NCBI RefSeq assembly: GCF_046035435.1
Contig: NZ_JBFNFH010000011.1
Source: Helcococcus bovis
GTDB lineage: Bacteria; Bacillota; Clostridia; Tissierellales; Peptoniphilaceae
DNA: 56,087 bases
Strand: one strand, 5' to 3'
Position numbers and translations under genes: made by a program. Under the pieces are notes generated by a model. That model ran no database searches. It was not told the DNA's origin and was given only the letters and a program-made list of their open reading frames with translations. This document shows positions 34,393 through 42,933 of this stretch, piece after piece (position 1 is the stretch's first letter; the number at the start of each line of letters is the position of its first letter).

Positions 34393-34976
34393 TGAAATTA
34401 AAATTTAAGTTAATTTTACTTGCATTTGTTTTAATTTCATTTGTAGGATGCAGCAAAAATAATACTGAAACTAAAAAAGAGACAATACAAGAAACAAAAA
34501 AAGAGACAATGCAAGAAACTAAAAAAGAGACAATGCAAGAAACTAAAAAAGAGACAATGCAAGAAACTAAAAATGAAACTATAGGAAAAGAAGAGTTAAA
34601 AGGTATCGTTACATCTGAACAAAATGCCTCAGTAACAAAAACTAATTACTATGCAAATGGTAATATAGTTACTAAAATAGAACAAATTACTGATGCAGAT
34701 TTATCAAAATTTGATTCTGATACTGTTGAAATTTTCAAAGCAAATATAGAACCAACAAAGCAAAAATATTCTAAAATTAAAGGTATAGAATATTCAGTAA
34801 ATATAGAAAATGATAAATTACATGAAGTTTTAATAATGCATGTAAATGATCCTGAAATTTTGAAAAATTTAATTGACTCTAAACTACTAGCAATAGAAAA
34901 AGGAACTACTCAAATTAAATTAGATAAAATTCTAAATCAATTTGAAAGCGCTGGTTTTAACGTTGAAAGAAGATAA
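34392..34976 (+). CDS. YehR-like (DUF1307) lipoprotein with KETMQETK repeats
   Basis: 194 aa. Signal peptide with lipobox FVGC20, so it is lipid-anchored outside the cell. A repeat region of 8-residue units (KKETMQET, 4.5 copies, about 26-62) acts as a charged spacer. The C-terminal domain fits the DUF1307 pattern: a beta strand with YYANGNIVTKI, IEPTKQKYSKIKGIEY, and the end LDKILNQFESAGF. Function of the family is unknown. It is followed by a paralogue without the repeats. Confidence 0.8.
   Translation: MKLKFKLILLAFVLISFVGCSKNNTETKKETIQETKKETMQETKKETMQETKKETMQETKNETIGKEELKGIVTSEQNASVTKTNYYANGNIVTKIEQITDADLSKFDSDTVEIFKANIEPTKQKYSKIKGIEYSVNIENDKLHEVLIMHVNDPEILKNLIDSKLLAIEKGTTQIKLDKILNQFESAGFNVERR
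34467..34580 (+). repeat. 24-nt coding tandem repeat
   Basis: Units of 24 nt start at 34467, 34491, 34515 and 34539, with a partial fifth from 34563. Units 3 and 4 are identical. The length is a multiple of 3, so slippage would change the spacer length of the lipoprotein without breaking the frame. Confidence 0.9.
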
Positions 34977-34991
34977 TTTTAGGAGATGTAT

Positions 34992-35480
34992 ATGAAAATA
35001 AAAATAAAAAACTTATTTGTAATTTCATTATCAATGATAATGTTTTTAACTATTGTTGCTTGTTCAAAAAAAACTATAAAAAATGTAAATGATAATGCTG
35101 ATGCAGTTGCAAGTTATGAACAAAATGAAAGTAAAAGCCAAATAGAATATTTTAAAAATGGAGATAAAGTTTCCAGAATTATTCATACTAATACATTAAA
35201 ATTAGAAAAAATAGATTCTAAAAACTTGGAAAACATAGAAAAAATAGCGAAAAAAATTGATGAAAATCAAAAAAATATAAAAGGACTAAAATATAAATTT
35301 TCAAAAGATGATAAAGAAATAAAAGAGATATTAGATTTAGATTTAAGCAGTAAAGAAAATATTAAAAGCTTAATAGACAATCAATTGTTACCATCTGAAG
35401 CATCTGAAGAAAAAAATATTAATTTAGATAATATATTAAATAAACTTAAAGAAAACGGCTGGAAAATAGAAAAAAAATAA
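34992..35480 (+). CDS. YehR-like (DUF1307) lipoprotein, paralogue
   Basis: 162 aa from the ATG at 34992, 6 nt after AGGAG; an ATG two codons earlier touches that site. Lipobox TIVAC. The domain resembles its upstream neighbour (IEYFKNGDKVSRI, KNIKGLKYKF, LDNILNKLKENGWKI) but it lacks the repeat spacer. Sixteen nt separate the genes, so they are an operon produced by duplication. Confidence 0.78.
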   Translation: MKIKIKNLFVISLSMIMFLTIVACSKKTIKNVNDNADAVASYEQNESKSQIEYFKNGDKVSRIIHTNTLKLEKIDSKNLENIEKIAKKIDENQKNIKGLKYKFSKDDKEIKEILDLDLSSKENIKSLIDNQLLPSEASEEKNINLDNILNKLKENGWKIEKK

Positions 35481-35501
35481 TTTTATTATAGAGGTGTAAA
35501 A

Positions 35502-35686
35502 ACGAAAAAATTAATGACTTATACTTTAGCATTATTAATGGAATTTGATCTCTCAAAGAAAGAATATATTAAAGCTTTATCAGAAAAAAATTGTTAAATA
35601 CTGATAGTAAAGCAGATTATATATTATTAGAACAATCAAAACAACAATTAAAATCTAAATGTTCTTCAATAAAAGAACATAAATAA
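35502..35686 (+). pseudogene. Broken small gene
   Basis: After GAGGTG the expected start codon is ACG (35502). The frame runs KKLMTYTLALLMEFDLSKKEYIKALSEKN and hits TAA after a run of seven A; one nucleotide shift there restores a second frame (LLNTDSKADYILLEQSKQQLK) that ends at 35686. It looks like a roughly 60-aa gene lost by a start mutation and a homopolymer frameshift. An internal ATG (35514) could give only 27 residues. No family recognised. Confidence 0.55.
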
Positions 35687-35692
35687 AAATAT

Positions 35693-35741
35693 AAAAAAGA
35701 TGTAACACATACATATAAAGGTATATGCTACATCTTTTTTT
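35693..35741 (+). terminator. Terminator of the lipoprotein operon
   Basis: AAAAGATGTA and TACATCTTTT (arms at about 35695-35704 and 35729-35738) with an inner CATA.../...TATG stem, then T7. Confidence 0.85.
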
Positions 35742-35754
35742 GAAAGGTAATATT

Positions 35755-37383
35755 ATGGATAATTTAACAGAACTTATAATATTTTTGGCTATTTCTTCAG
35801 CCATTATCATATTTTCTACTGTAGCTAATTATAAATACATAATTAATAAAATTTCTTCAACTTGGGGAAAATATAAATCTTATGAATTTTTAAATCCTGA
35901 AAATGAAGAATTTTTAAGAAATTCTTACAAAGTACTGAAAAAACACTCAAATTCAGATACCTATATCGATGATTTAACTTGGAATGATTTAGATATGACT
36001 AAAATATTTAATAAAATAAATACAACTTATTCAAGTATTGGATCTGAAATATTATATTATAGATTAAGACACTTGAATGCATCAGAAAAAGATAAAGAAT
36101 TTTTTGAAAACATTCAAAACTATTACTCTAAATATGATAAAGATAGGATTAAAACCCAATATTATTTTTACAAATTAGGAAAATTTGAAAATAACAAAGT
36201 ATTGGAATTTGTGGATAATGCTAAGTCTAAAAAGTTTTATGAAGCTTATTTATATATAATCTTAGGTTTGCTTCCTATTTTTATAATATTAGGATATTTT
36301 TTTATATCTGAAACTTTTATAGCATTTATATTACCATCTTTAGCAATTAATGCTGGATTTTCATACTATAAAAAACTTAATACTGAATCTGATTTTAACA
36401 ATATTAATTACATAATAAGCACAATTAAAACCGCAAAAAAAATTTCTAAATTTAATTTAAAAATTTCAAATAGAATAAAAAATAATATTTTTAATTTAAA
36501 TAAGTTAACAAAAATGATTTTAGTAGCTGAATCACATGCTTCTTCGTCTGTTGATTTTTTAGCATATTTCTTAAATAAAATATTTATGACTCAACTTATT
36601 TTTCATAAACTTGCATTAAAAGAAATATCTGAAAATAAAACTGAAATTTTTGATTTATGGAAAAATTTAGGTGATGTAGAATCCGGCATAGCTATATTAA
36701 ACTTCAAAAATATTGTAAAAGATTATTGCATTCCTACTTTTACTGAAAATTATAGTGTATATGGTAAAAAAATATATCATCCACTTATTAAAAATCCGGT
36801 AAAGAATAATATTGATTGGAAAGAAAACATTTTAATTTCCGGATCAAATGCTTCTGGGAAATCTACATATGTAAAATCTGTTGCAATTAATATATTATTT
36901 TCTCAAACAATTTATATGGCTTTAGCTTCGGAATTTATTTTAAGACCCGCAAATGTACTAACTTCGATGGCGATAAAAGATGATATAGATAATGGAGAAA
37001 GTTATTTCATTGCAGAAATTAAATCACTAAAGAGAATTATTGATGATATAGAATCAAATAATTCATATTACTTTATTGACGAAATATTAAAAGGTACAAA
37101 TACAATAGAGAGAATTGCAGCATCTTCAAGTATTATAGACTATTTTATTGAGAAAAAAGTTCTTTCATTTATAGCCACACATGATATTGAATTAACTCAA
37201 AAATTTGAAAATAGACTTGTTAATTTACATTTTAGAGAATCATTTACAGATAATAATAATTTAATCTTCGATTATAAAGTACATGAGGGTCCATCCAAAA
37301 CAAAAAATGCTATAAAATTATTAGAAATAATGAATTTTCCTAAAAAGATAGTAGAAAATTCTAAAAAAGAAATATTATCTTAA
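35755..37383 (+). CDS. Membrane-anchored MutS-like ATPase
   Basis: 542 aa from the ATG at 35755, 7 nt after AAAGG. A membrane helix at about 5-24, a helical middle, and a hydrophobic pair near 170-205 precede a MutS-type ATPase domain: Walker A SGSNASGKSTYVKS, Walker B with signature YYFIDEILKGTNTIERIAAS, and IATHDIELT. It lacks the mismatch-binding N-terminal domains of MutS. Homologues of this shape occur in Firmicutes near metabolic genes and have no settled role; DNA repair is not assured. It is the last gene in a run after the lipoprotein terminator. Confidence 0.85.
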   Translation: MDNLTELIIFLAISSAIIIFSTVANYKYIINKISSTWGKYKSYEFLNPENEEFLRNSYKVLKKHSNSDTYIDDLTWNDLDMTKIFNKINTTYSSIGSEILYYRLRHLNASEKDKEFFENIQNYYSKYDKDRIKTQYYFYKLGKFENNKVLEFVDNAKSKKFYEAYLYIILGLLPIFIILGYFFISETFIAFILPSLAINAGFSYYKKLNTESDFNNINYIISTIKTAKKISKFNLKISNRIKNNIFNLNKLTKMILVAESHASSSVDFLAYFLNKIFMTQLIFHKLALKEISENKTEIFDLWKNLGDVESGIAILNFKNIVKDYCIPTFTENYSVYGKKIYHPLIKNPVKNNIDWKENILISGSNASGKSTYVKSVAINILFSQTIYMALASEFILRPANVLTSMAIKDDIDNGESYFIAEIKSLKRIIDDIESNNSYYFIDEILKGTNTIERIAASSSIIDYFIEKKVLSFIATHDIELTQKFENRLVNLHFRESFTDNNNLIFDYKVHEGPSKTKNAIKLLEIMNFPKKIVENSKKEILS

Positions 37384-37454
37384 TAAACTATTTATATTTT
37401 ATTAATTTATTGATAAAATATATATTTGTAGATTGTAAATAAGGAGTTAACAAA

Positions 37455-38780
37455 ATGTACACAAAAGAAGAATTAATAGGCATTAATCCATTGCTAGAAA
37501 AGGTTGCAAATCTAGAACCAACAGTTTGGATAAATCCAGATAGAAAAACAGGTGATGCAGCATGGGAAAATGTTGAATTTACTAGAGATGATATAATCGA
37601 TGCCGAAAAAAGAATGGAAAGATTTGCTCCATTAATAGTAAAACTTTTTTCAGATGTTGAAGGAGTTGAAGAATCAAAAGGAATATTAGAATCTCCTTTA
37701 GTTCACTTAGAAAACTTAGAAAAAAAATATAAAATAGAAAAAAATCTAAAAGGAAATTTATACCTAAAACTTGACTCTCACTTACCAGTATGTGGCTCAA
37801 TCAAGGCTAGAGGTGGCTTGTATGAAGTTTTAGTTTTCGCAGAAATTTTAGCAAGAGAAAATAATTTAATAGATGATACAAAAGATTATAGTCAATTTGC
37901 AGATGAAAATTTTAGAGAACTATTTTCAAAATATACAGTTCAAGTTGCATCAACAGGAAATTTAGGTATTTCCGTTGGTGTAATGGGTGCAGCATTAGGA
38001 TTTAACACTATTGTTCACATGTCAAATGATGCAAAAGAATGGAAAAAAGCACATCTAAGAAACCGTGGCGCTACAGTAATAGAATATGACGGAGAATTTT
38101 CTAGTGCAATAACTCAAGCAAGGGAAATTTCAATAAAAGATCCTTATAGCTATTTTGTTGATGATGAAAATTCAACAACATTATTTAAGGGATACTCAGT
38201 AGCAGCATTAAGAGTTAAGAGACAATTAGAAGAAATGAATATAAAAGTTGATGAAGATCATCCTCTATTCCTATATATGCCATGTGGAGTAGGTGGTTCA
38301 TCAGGAGGAGTTGCTTTTGGTTTTAGAAATGTTTTAGGCGATAATGTACACGCATTTTTTGTTGAAACAACACATATTCCAAGTTTCTTGATAGGTGCTT
38401 CAACAAAACTTCATTCAAACGTTTCGGTTCATGATTTAGGAATCGATGGAATCACTGAAGCAGACGGACTTTCAGTTGCAAGACCTTCAAAATTCTCAGG
38501 TTACACAATGGAAACCCTTTTAAGTGGTGTATTTACTTGTAATGATGATGTTTTATTTGAACACTTAAAAAATCTAAATAATTTAGAAGATATTAGAATC
38601 GAACCTTCATCATGTGCTTCAATTGATGCATCTGTTGATTTATTCAATTATGAAAATGCTAAAAAATATTTAGAAGATCATAATTTAATGAATAAATTAG
38701 AAAATATTACCCATATTTGTTGGGCAACTGGTGGAAATTTAGTACCTGAAGACGTGATGAATGAGTATCTTTCAAAATAG
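37455..38780 (+). CDS. dsdA: D-serine dehydratase (D-serine ammonia-lyase)
   Basis: 441 aa, normal length. PLP-binding lysine K117 in CGSIKARGG, phosphate-binding glycine loop PCGVGGSSGG, and DsdA-typical MYTKEELIGINPLLE start, STGNLGISVG and the GYTMETLLSG region. It converts D-serine to pyruvate and ammonia, giving carbon and detoxifying D-serine. ATG after AAGGAG. No DsdC regulator or DsdX permease is adjacent. Confidence 0.96.
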   Translation: MYTKEELIGINPLLEKVANLEPTVWINPDRKTGDAAWENVEFTRDDIIDAEKRMERFAPLIVKLFSDVEGVEESKGILESPLVHLENLEKKYKIEKNLKGNLYLKLDSHLPVCGSIKARGGLYEVLVFAEILARENNLIDDTKDYSQFADENFRELFSKYTVQVASTGNLGISVGVMGAALGFNTIVHMSNDAKEWKKAHLRNRGATVIEYDGEFSSAITQAREISIKDPYSYFVDDENSTTLFKGYSVAALRVKRQLEEMNIKVDEDHPLFLYMPCGVGGSSGGVAFGFRNVLGDNVHAFFVETTHIPSFLIGASTKLHSNVSVHDLGIDGITEADGLSVARPSKFSGYTMETLLSGVFTCNDDVLFEHLKNLNNLEDIRIEPSSCASIDASVDLFNYENAKKYLEDHNLMNKLENITHICWATGGNLVPEDVMNEYLSK

Positions 38781-38826
38781 TACCATTTTTTTGAAAAAGT
38801 ATTAAATTTTTGTAACAATAATGACA

Positions 38827-38855
38827 TTAACAAATTATAAATTCTGTTGTATTAT
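38827..38855 (+). promoter_or_regulatory. Promoter of the candidate ncRNA
   Basis: TTAACA (38827-38832), 17-nt spacer, TATTAT (38850-38855), each one base off consensus. It points into a gene-free structured stretch; start expected near 38862. Confidence 0.65.
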
Positions 38856-38861
38856 ATATAC

Positions 38862-39050
38862 ATGGAGTTGATATCACTAACACTTCCTTTAGTCCTCTCT
38901 AAAAGAAGTGTTTGTCTAAGGCGGAGTCACCGCCTTCTTAGATACCAGACTATTTAGAGCTGTCAATAGTATAGTGAATTTATAATTTTATCTCTATGGA
39001 TTACTCTCACCCATATTTATAAATTCATAGGTGACATCGATCGAGTAAAT
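38862..39050 (+). ncRNA. Candidate structured noncoding RNA
   Basis: No open frame. The sequence folds as a multi-branched RNA: closing stem 38868-38877 with 39031-39040; hairpin AACACTTC/GAAGTGTT (38879-38886, 38905-38912) extended inward by TTTAG/CTAAA; hairpin TCTAAGGCGG/CCGCC-TTAGA (38915-38942); ACTATT/AATAGT (38949-38970); and a perfect 10-bp stem GAATTTATAA/TTATAAATTC (38976-38985, 39017-39026). It has its own promoter and a terminator. I do not recognise the family; tmRNA, SRP, RNase P and 6S are not evident. It lies between dsdA and the convergent sbcC. Confidence 0.65.
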
Positions 39051-39051
39051 T

Positions 39052-39076
39052 AAGGAGCCCAAAGCTCCTTATTTAT
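39052..39076 (+). terminator. Terminator after the ncRNA (also serving sbcC)
   Basis: TAAGGAGC-CCAAA-GCTCCTTA, then ATTTATGTTTT on the plus strand. The stem is symmetric, so it may also stop minus-strand sbcC transcription, whose stop codon is 4 nt away. Confidence 0.65.
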
Positions 39077-39079
39077 GTT

Positions 39080-41806
39080 TTAAATTAAAGTTGATACACC
39101 ATCAACAGATTTTTCCACTAAAATTTTCTTATCTATTTGCTCTTTTAATGTTTCCACATGAGAAATTATTCCTATCAATTTATTATTTTGACTAATATCA
39201 AATAATGTTGACATAACCTTTGAAAGTGTATCTCTATCCAGAGTTCCAAATCCTTCATCAATAAACATTGAATTTAATTCAATACCTCCTCTTTGCATTT
39301 GAACAACATCTGATAAACCTAAAGCAAGAGAAAGAGCAGCTTGAAATGATTCACCACCTGATAAAGTATTAATATTTCTTTCACTCCTATTATGATGATC
39401 TACCACCTCTAAATCCAGCCCCCACTGTTCCATAAGATTACTTGCCTCAGTTTTTCTCTTAAGACTATATTTTTCATTTGTCATTTTATTAAATCTCAAA
39501 TTTGCATGATATAAAATCTCATCTAAAAATATAGTTTGCACAAAAGTTTCAAATTTAATTCTTGATGTCCCACTTACTTTACCTTTAATAACATCATTTA
39601 ATTCAAGTATGCTTAAATATTTCTTTTCAACACTCTTAGAATTATCTAAGTTATTTTGTAATTTTTTCAATTGTATTTTATTAATTTCTAAATTAAAATG
39701 AATATCTGACATTGTCATATTTTCATATTTTAATTTAATCTCTAATTCCCTCAATTCAATTTCTAAATCATTAATATCAACATTATATTTATCGTCAAGT
39801 TGTAACTTAAGCAGCTCTAATGTTTTTGAAATTTCTGTGTGATTTTTTGAGTATTCCAAATATTTTTCACGAATAACATTTATCTCTTCAGTATAAGTTT
39901 TCTTATTCTCCATTAAATCACTCATTTTTTTATCAACATCTACTTCTGACTTATTTCCTAATTTATTAATTTCTTCATTTTTTTGTTCATTCAAGTTTTT
40001 AATATTTTGATCAAATTTAATTATATTATCATTTAATTCTTTTAGCTCATACTCAATTTTTTTCTTACTGTCTAAAATATCTTCTTTTTCAATATTTTTT
40101 TCTACAATTAATTTTTCGATATTTTCTAAATTTGATTTTTCAATTTTTAATAATTTGTAATCATTATTCAGTTTTTCACTTAAAATTAGTGATTCATTGT
40201 TATTTAAATCTTTATATTCATTAAATTCTAAAATTTGATTATTATATATATTTATTGTTTTATCAGAAGAATTTATTTCATTTTTTATATTTTCAAGTTC
40301 ATTTCGATATTTTTCAAATTCTTTTTTTAACTTATCTACAAATTTTTTATCAGGTAAGTCATCCTTAAACTTAGCTAAATTTGGATGTTCTAAAGATCCA
40401 CAAACAGGACAAGGCATGCCTTCGTCTAAATTTTTTGCTAAAATACCTGCTTGAGATTCAAAAAATACTTCTTCTGCATCTTCATATTTCGCATGTTTTT
40501 TTTTAATAACTGGTTTTAGCTTTTCGTATTCCTTTATTAAATTATCTTTATTTCTTTCCTCTTTTAGCACATTATTTATTATTTCTGTATATTTTTCTAA
40601 ACTATTAATAGATAATTCTAAATCTTTTATCTTTAATTTATTATCTGATATTTGTTTTTCAACATTTTTATTATTTTTCAAAAAATCATCAATCTCTGAA
40701 ATCTGATTATTGATATTATATAAAATTTCTTTTTTTAAGCTAATATTTTTAGATATTTTCACATGATTTTCTTGCTCAACTTCTATTTTTTTATTAATAT
40801 CATTTAATTTAATAAATTTTTCCTTTTCAATATTAAGTTGATTTATTTTTGAATTTATATTTTCAAGATCTTTTTCAATAGTTGATATATTATTATATTT
40901 TTCTTTATACTTAATAAAATTTAAATTTATATTTTCAAATTGATCTTCTAATTTTGTAATTTTTTCTTTTGTTAAATTATATGATTCAACTTTTTCAAAT
41001 AAGTATTTTTTTGAATCAATCACTTTTTGTAATTTTAAAATTTTCTCACTTAATAAATCATATTGTAGTGCATATTTTTCATTTACAGTATTAATATTAT
41101 TTATAACTTCTTCTATAGATATATTTTTTGATTCCTCAAATTTTTCCTGATTTTCAATATCATATTTAAAATTGCTTAAAATCTCATCTCTAACGCTTTT
41201 TAATTCATCTCTTTTTTTTGATATTTCCTTTAATTTATTTGAAATTTCAAACTCTAATTTGTTATATTTTTCCGTGAAAAATATTTTTCTAAAAAGCTTA
41301 GACTTTTCTTCATTTGATGCTTTTAATAATTTCATAAAATTACCTTGAGCTAACATCACTATTTGTCTAAACTGAATAGAATCAACTCCTAATAAATTTA
41401 TAATAAACTGATCAGCTTCTTTTAAATCATCAATTATTTTTCCATCAGAAACTTCCACAATCGTTTTTTTACTACCTTTTGAAGTTAGTCCTTCCCCTCG
41501 CTTTTTTTCTCTTTCATATTTTGGAGTACGTCTAATTTTAACTATTTTTCCTTTATATTCAAACTCAAGTTTTACATAAGTTTCAACGCTAGGATCTGAA
41601 GCAACAAATCTAATCATGCTTTCATCTCTTTCTCCACCACTTGAATCTCCAAATAGTGCAAATGTTATCGCATCAAAAATAGTTGTTTTTCCCGATCCAG
41701 TATTTCCGCTTATTAAATACACTCCATTATTAAACTTATCAAAATCAATACTTATTTTATCCTTAAATGGACCAAATGCTTGCATTGTAAGATTAATTAT
41801 TTTCAT
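39080..41806 (-). CDS. sbcC: Exonuclease SbcCD, ATPase subunit SbcC
   Basis: 908 aa from the ATG at 41806, 5 nt after GGAG, overlapping the sbcD end by 14 nt. Walker A GNTGSGKTTIFDA, very long coiled coils (about 180-440 and 510-720) with a zinc hook CPVCG between, and the C-terminal ABC signature TLSGGESFQAALSLALGL with Walker B MFIDEGFGTLD. With SbcD it opens and trims hairpins, palindromes and blocked DNA ends. Such activity is of interest given the many palindromic repeats in this window. Confidence 0.96.
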   Translation of the reverse strand: MKIINLTMQAFGPFKDKISIDFDKFNNGVYLISGNTGSGKTTIFDAITFALFGDSSGGERDESMIRFVASDPSVETYVKLEFEYKGKIVKIRRTPKYEREKKRGEGLTSKGSKKTIVEVSDGKIIDDLKEADQFIINLLGVDSIQFRQIVMLAQGNFMKLLKASNEEKSKLFRKIFFTEKYNKLEFEISNKLKEISKKRDELKSVRDEILSNFKYDIENQEKFEESKNISIEEVINNINTVNEKYALQYDLLSEKILKLQKVIDSKKYLFEKVESYNLTKEKITKLEDQFENINLNFIKYKEKYNNISTIEKDLENINSKINQLNIEKEKFIKLNDINKKIEVEQENHVKISKNISLKKEILYNINNQISEIDDFLKNNKNVEKQISDNKLKIKDLELSINSLEKYTEIINNVLKEERNKDNLIKEYEKLKPVIKKKHAKYEDAEEVFFESQAGILAKNLDEGMPCPVCGSLEHPNLAKFKDDLPDKKFVDKLKKEFEKYRNELENIKNEINSSDKTINIYNNQILEFNEYKDLNNNESLILSEKLNNDYKLLKIEKSNLENIEKLIVEKNIEKEDILDSKKKIEYELKELNDNIIKFDQNIKNLNEQKNEEINKLGNKSEVDVDKKMSDLMENKKTYTEEINVIREKYLEYSKNHTEISKTLELLKLQLDDKYNVDINDLEIELRELEIKLKYENMTMSDIHFNLEINKIQLKKLQNNLDNSKSVEKKYLSILELNDVIKGKVSGTSRIKFETFVQTIFLDEILYHANLRFNKMTNEKYSLKRKTEASNLMEQWGLDLEVVDHHNRSERNINTLSGGESFQAALSLALGLSDVVQMQRGGIELNSMFIDEGFGTLDRDTLSKVMSTLFDISQNNKLIGIISHVETLKEQIDKKILVEKSVDGVSTLI

Positions 41807-42932
41807 TATCACTCCATATTTTTTCAATTATATCACTCATAATTTTTTTCTTATCTTCAGTTAAATATTTTCCTGTTTTTTGATGATAAAATTCTTCAAA
41901 AATTTCTAATGGGCTTTTATTTTTTATAGTTTTTTCTAAATCATCAAAGCTGTCATTTCCATTTGTTTTATTTATATATTTCATTGTTAAAGTATTAGGA
42001 TATATTTTTCTAATTTTCTGCATTCCATCTAATATATCATCTTCATCTTCTAAAACTAAATGTATATAATCATCTTTATTTTGGTCATTAATTGAATTTT
42101 TTATAATATATTCAAATTCCCCTTTAATAGTTCTCATATCCCTAAGAAAATTTATCTTTTTCTCATATATTTCTAAATTTCCCTTTTCCTTAACATTAAT
42201 TAAAGTAATTGATTTATCATATCCTGTTTCACTTGCAGAATATTTTAAGAGAGATCCAGGATATCTCAACTTCCCATTTAAAAATGATTGTTTTTTATGA
42301 ATATGTCCCATAGCAATATAATCAAATTTATCATATAGATAATCCGGTACCGCTTCTAAAAGTCCAGCATATATTTCTTCAGATTCCGAAAGTGTAGCAT
42401 TTAATATAAATTGATGCGATAAAATTATATTTCTTTCTTCTTTATCAATATCAATATTATCCAAAACAATTCTTACTGCATCACTATAGTCATCAACTTT
42501 TTCTTCCGGATAAAACTGTCTAACTTGACTTGGCTTGACATAAGGAAATAAATAAAAATTAATTTTTCCATATTTATCATTAAAAGAAATCTTTTGGATT
42601 TCCCCACTAAATGGTCTAGATATATATATTTCAGAACTTGATAAAATATCCGATGCAAATGATAATCTTTCTGATGAATCATGATTTCCACTAATAATTA
42701 AAATTTTAACATTTAATTTTTTTACTGATGTTATAAAATCATCAAAAACTTTAATCGCATCTGCCGATGGAACAAAATTTTGATATATGTCTCCAGCAAT
42801 TAAAAGAGTATCTACTATTTCAGATTTTAATAATTTTATTATCTCATTTAAAGCATAAATCTGATCTTCTATCATTGAATAACCATCTACATTTTTGCCT
42901 ATATGTAGATCTGCTAAATGCATTATCTTCAT
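41793..42932 (-). CDS. sbcD: Exonuclease SbcCD, nuclease subunit SbcD
   Basis: 379 aa. Mre11-type phosphoesterase motifs in order: HLADLHIG, LLIAGDIYQ, ISGNHDSSERL, NIILSHQF and AMGHIHKKQ, all with metal ligands intact. It cuts DNA in complex with SbcC. Its ATG lies 1 nt after the stop of the Abi_2 gene, so the three genes form one operon. Confidence 0.96.
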   Translation of the reverse strand: MKIMHLADLHIGKNVDGYSMIEDQIYALNEIIKLLKSEIVDTLLIAGDIYQNFVPSADAIKVFDDFITSVKKLNVKILIISGNHDSSERLSFASDILSSSEIYISRPFSGEIQKISFNDKYGKINFYLFPYVKPSQVRQFYPEEKVDDYSDAVRIVLDNIDIDKEERNIILSHQFILNATLSESEEIYAGLLEAVPDYLYDKFDYIAMGHIHKKQSFLNGKLRYPGSLLKYSASETGYDKSITLINVKEKGNLEIYEKKINFLRDMRTIKGEFEYIIKNSINDQNKDDYIHLVLEDEDDILDGMQKIRKIYPNTLTMKYINKTNGNDSFDDLEKTIKNKSPLEIFEEFYHQKTGKYLTEDKKKIMSDIIEKIWSDNENN

Positions 42933-42933
42933 T

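Noticed and set aside
38862..39050. tmRNA, SRP RNA, RNase P RNA or 6S RNA
   Set aside because: Too short or lacking the hallmark sequences and folds I know for each. Left unassigned.
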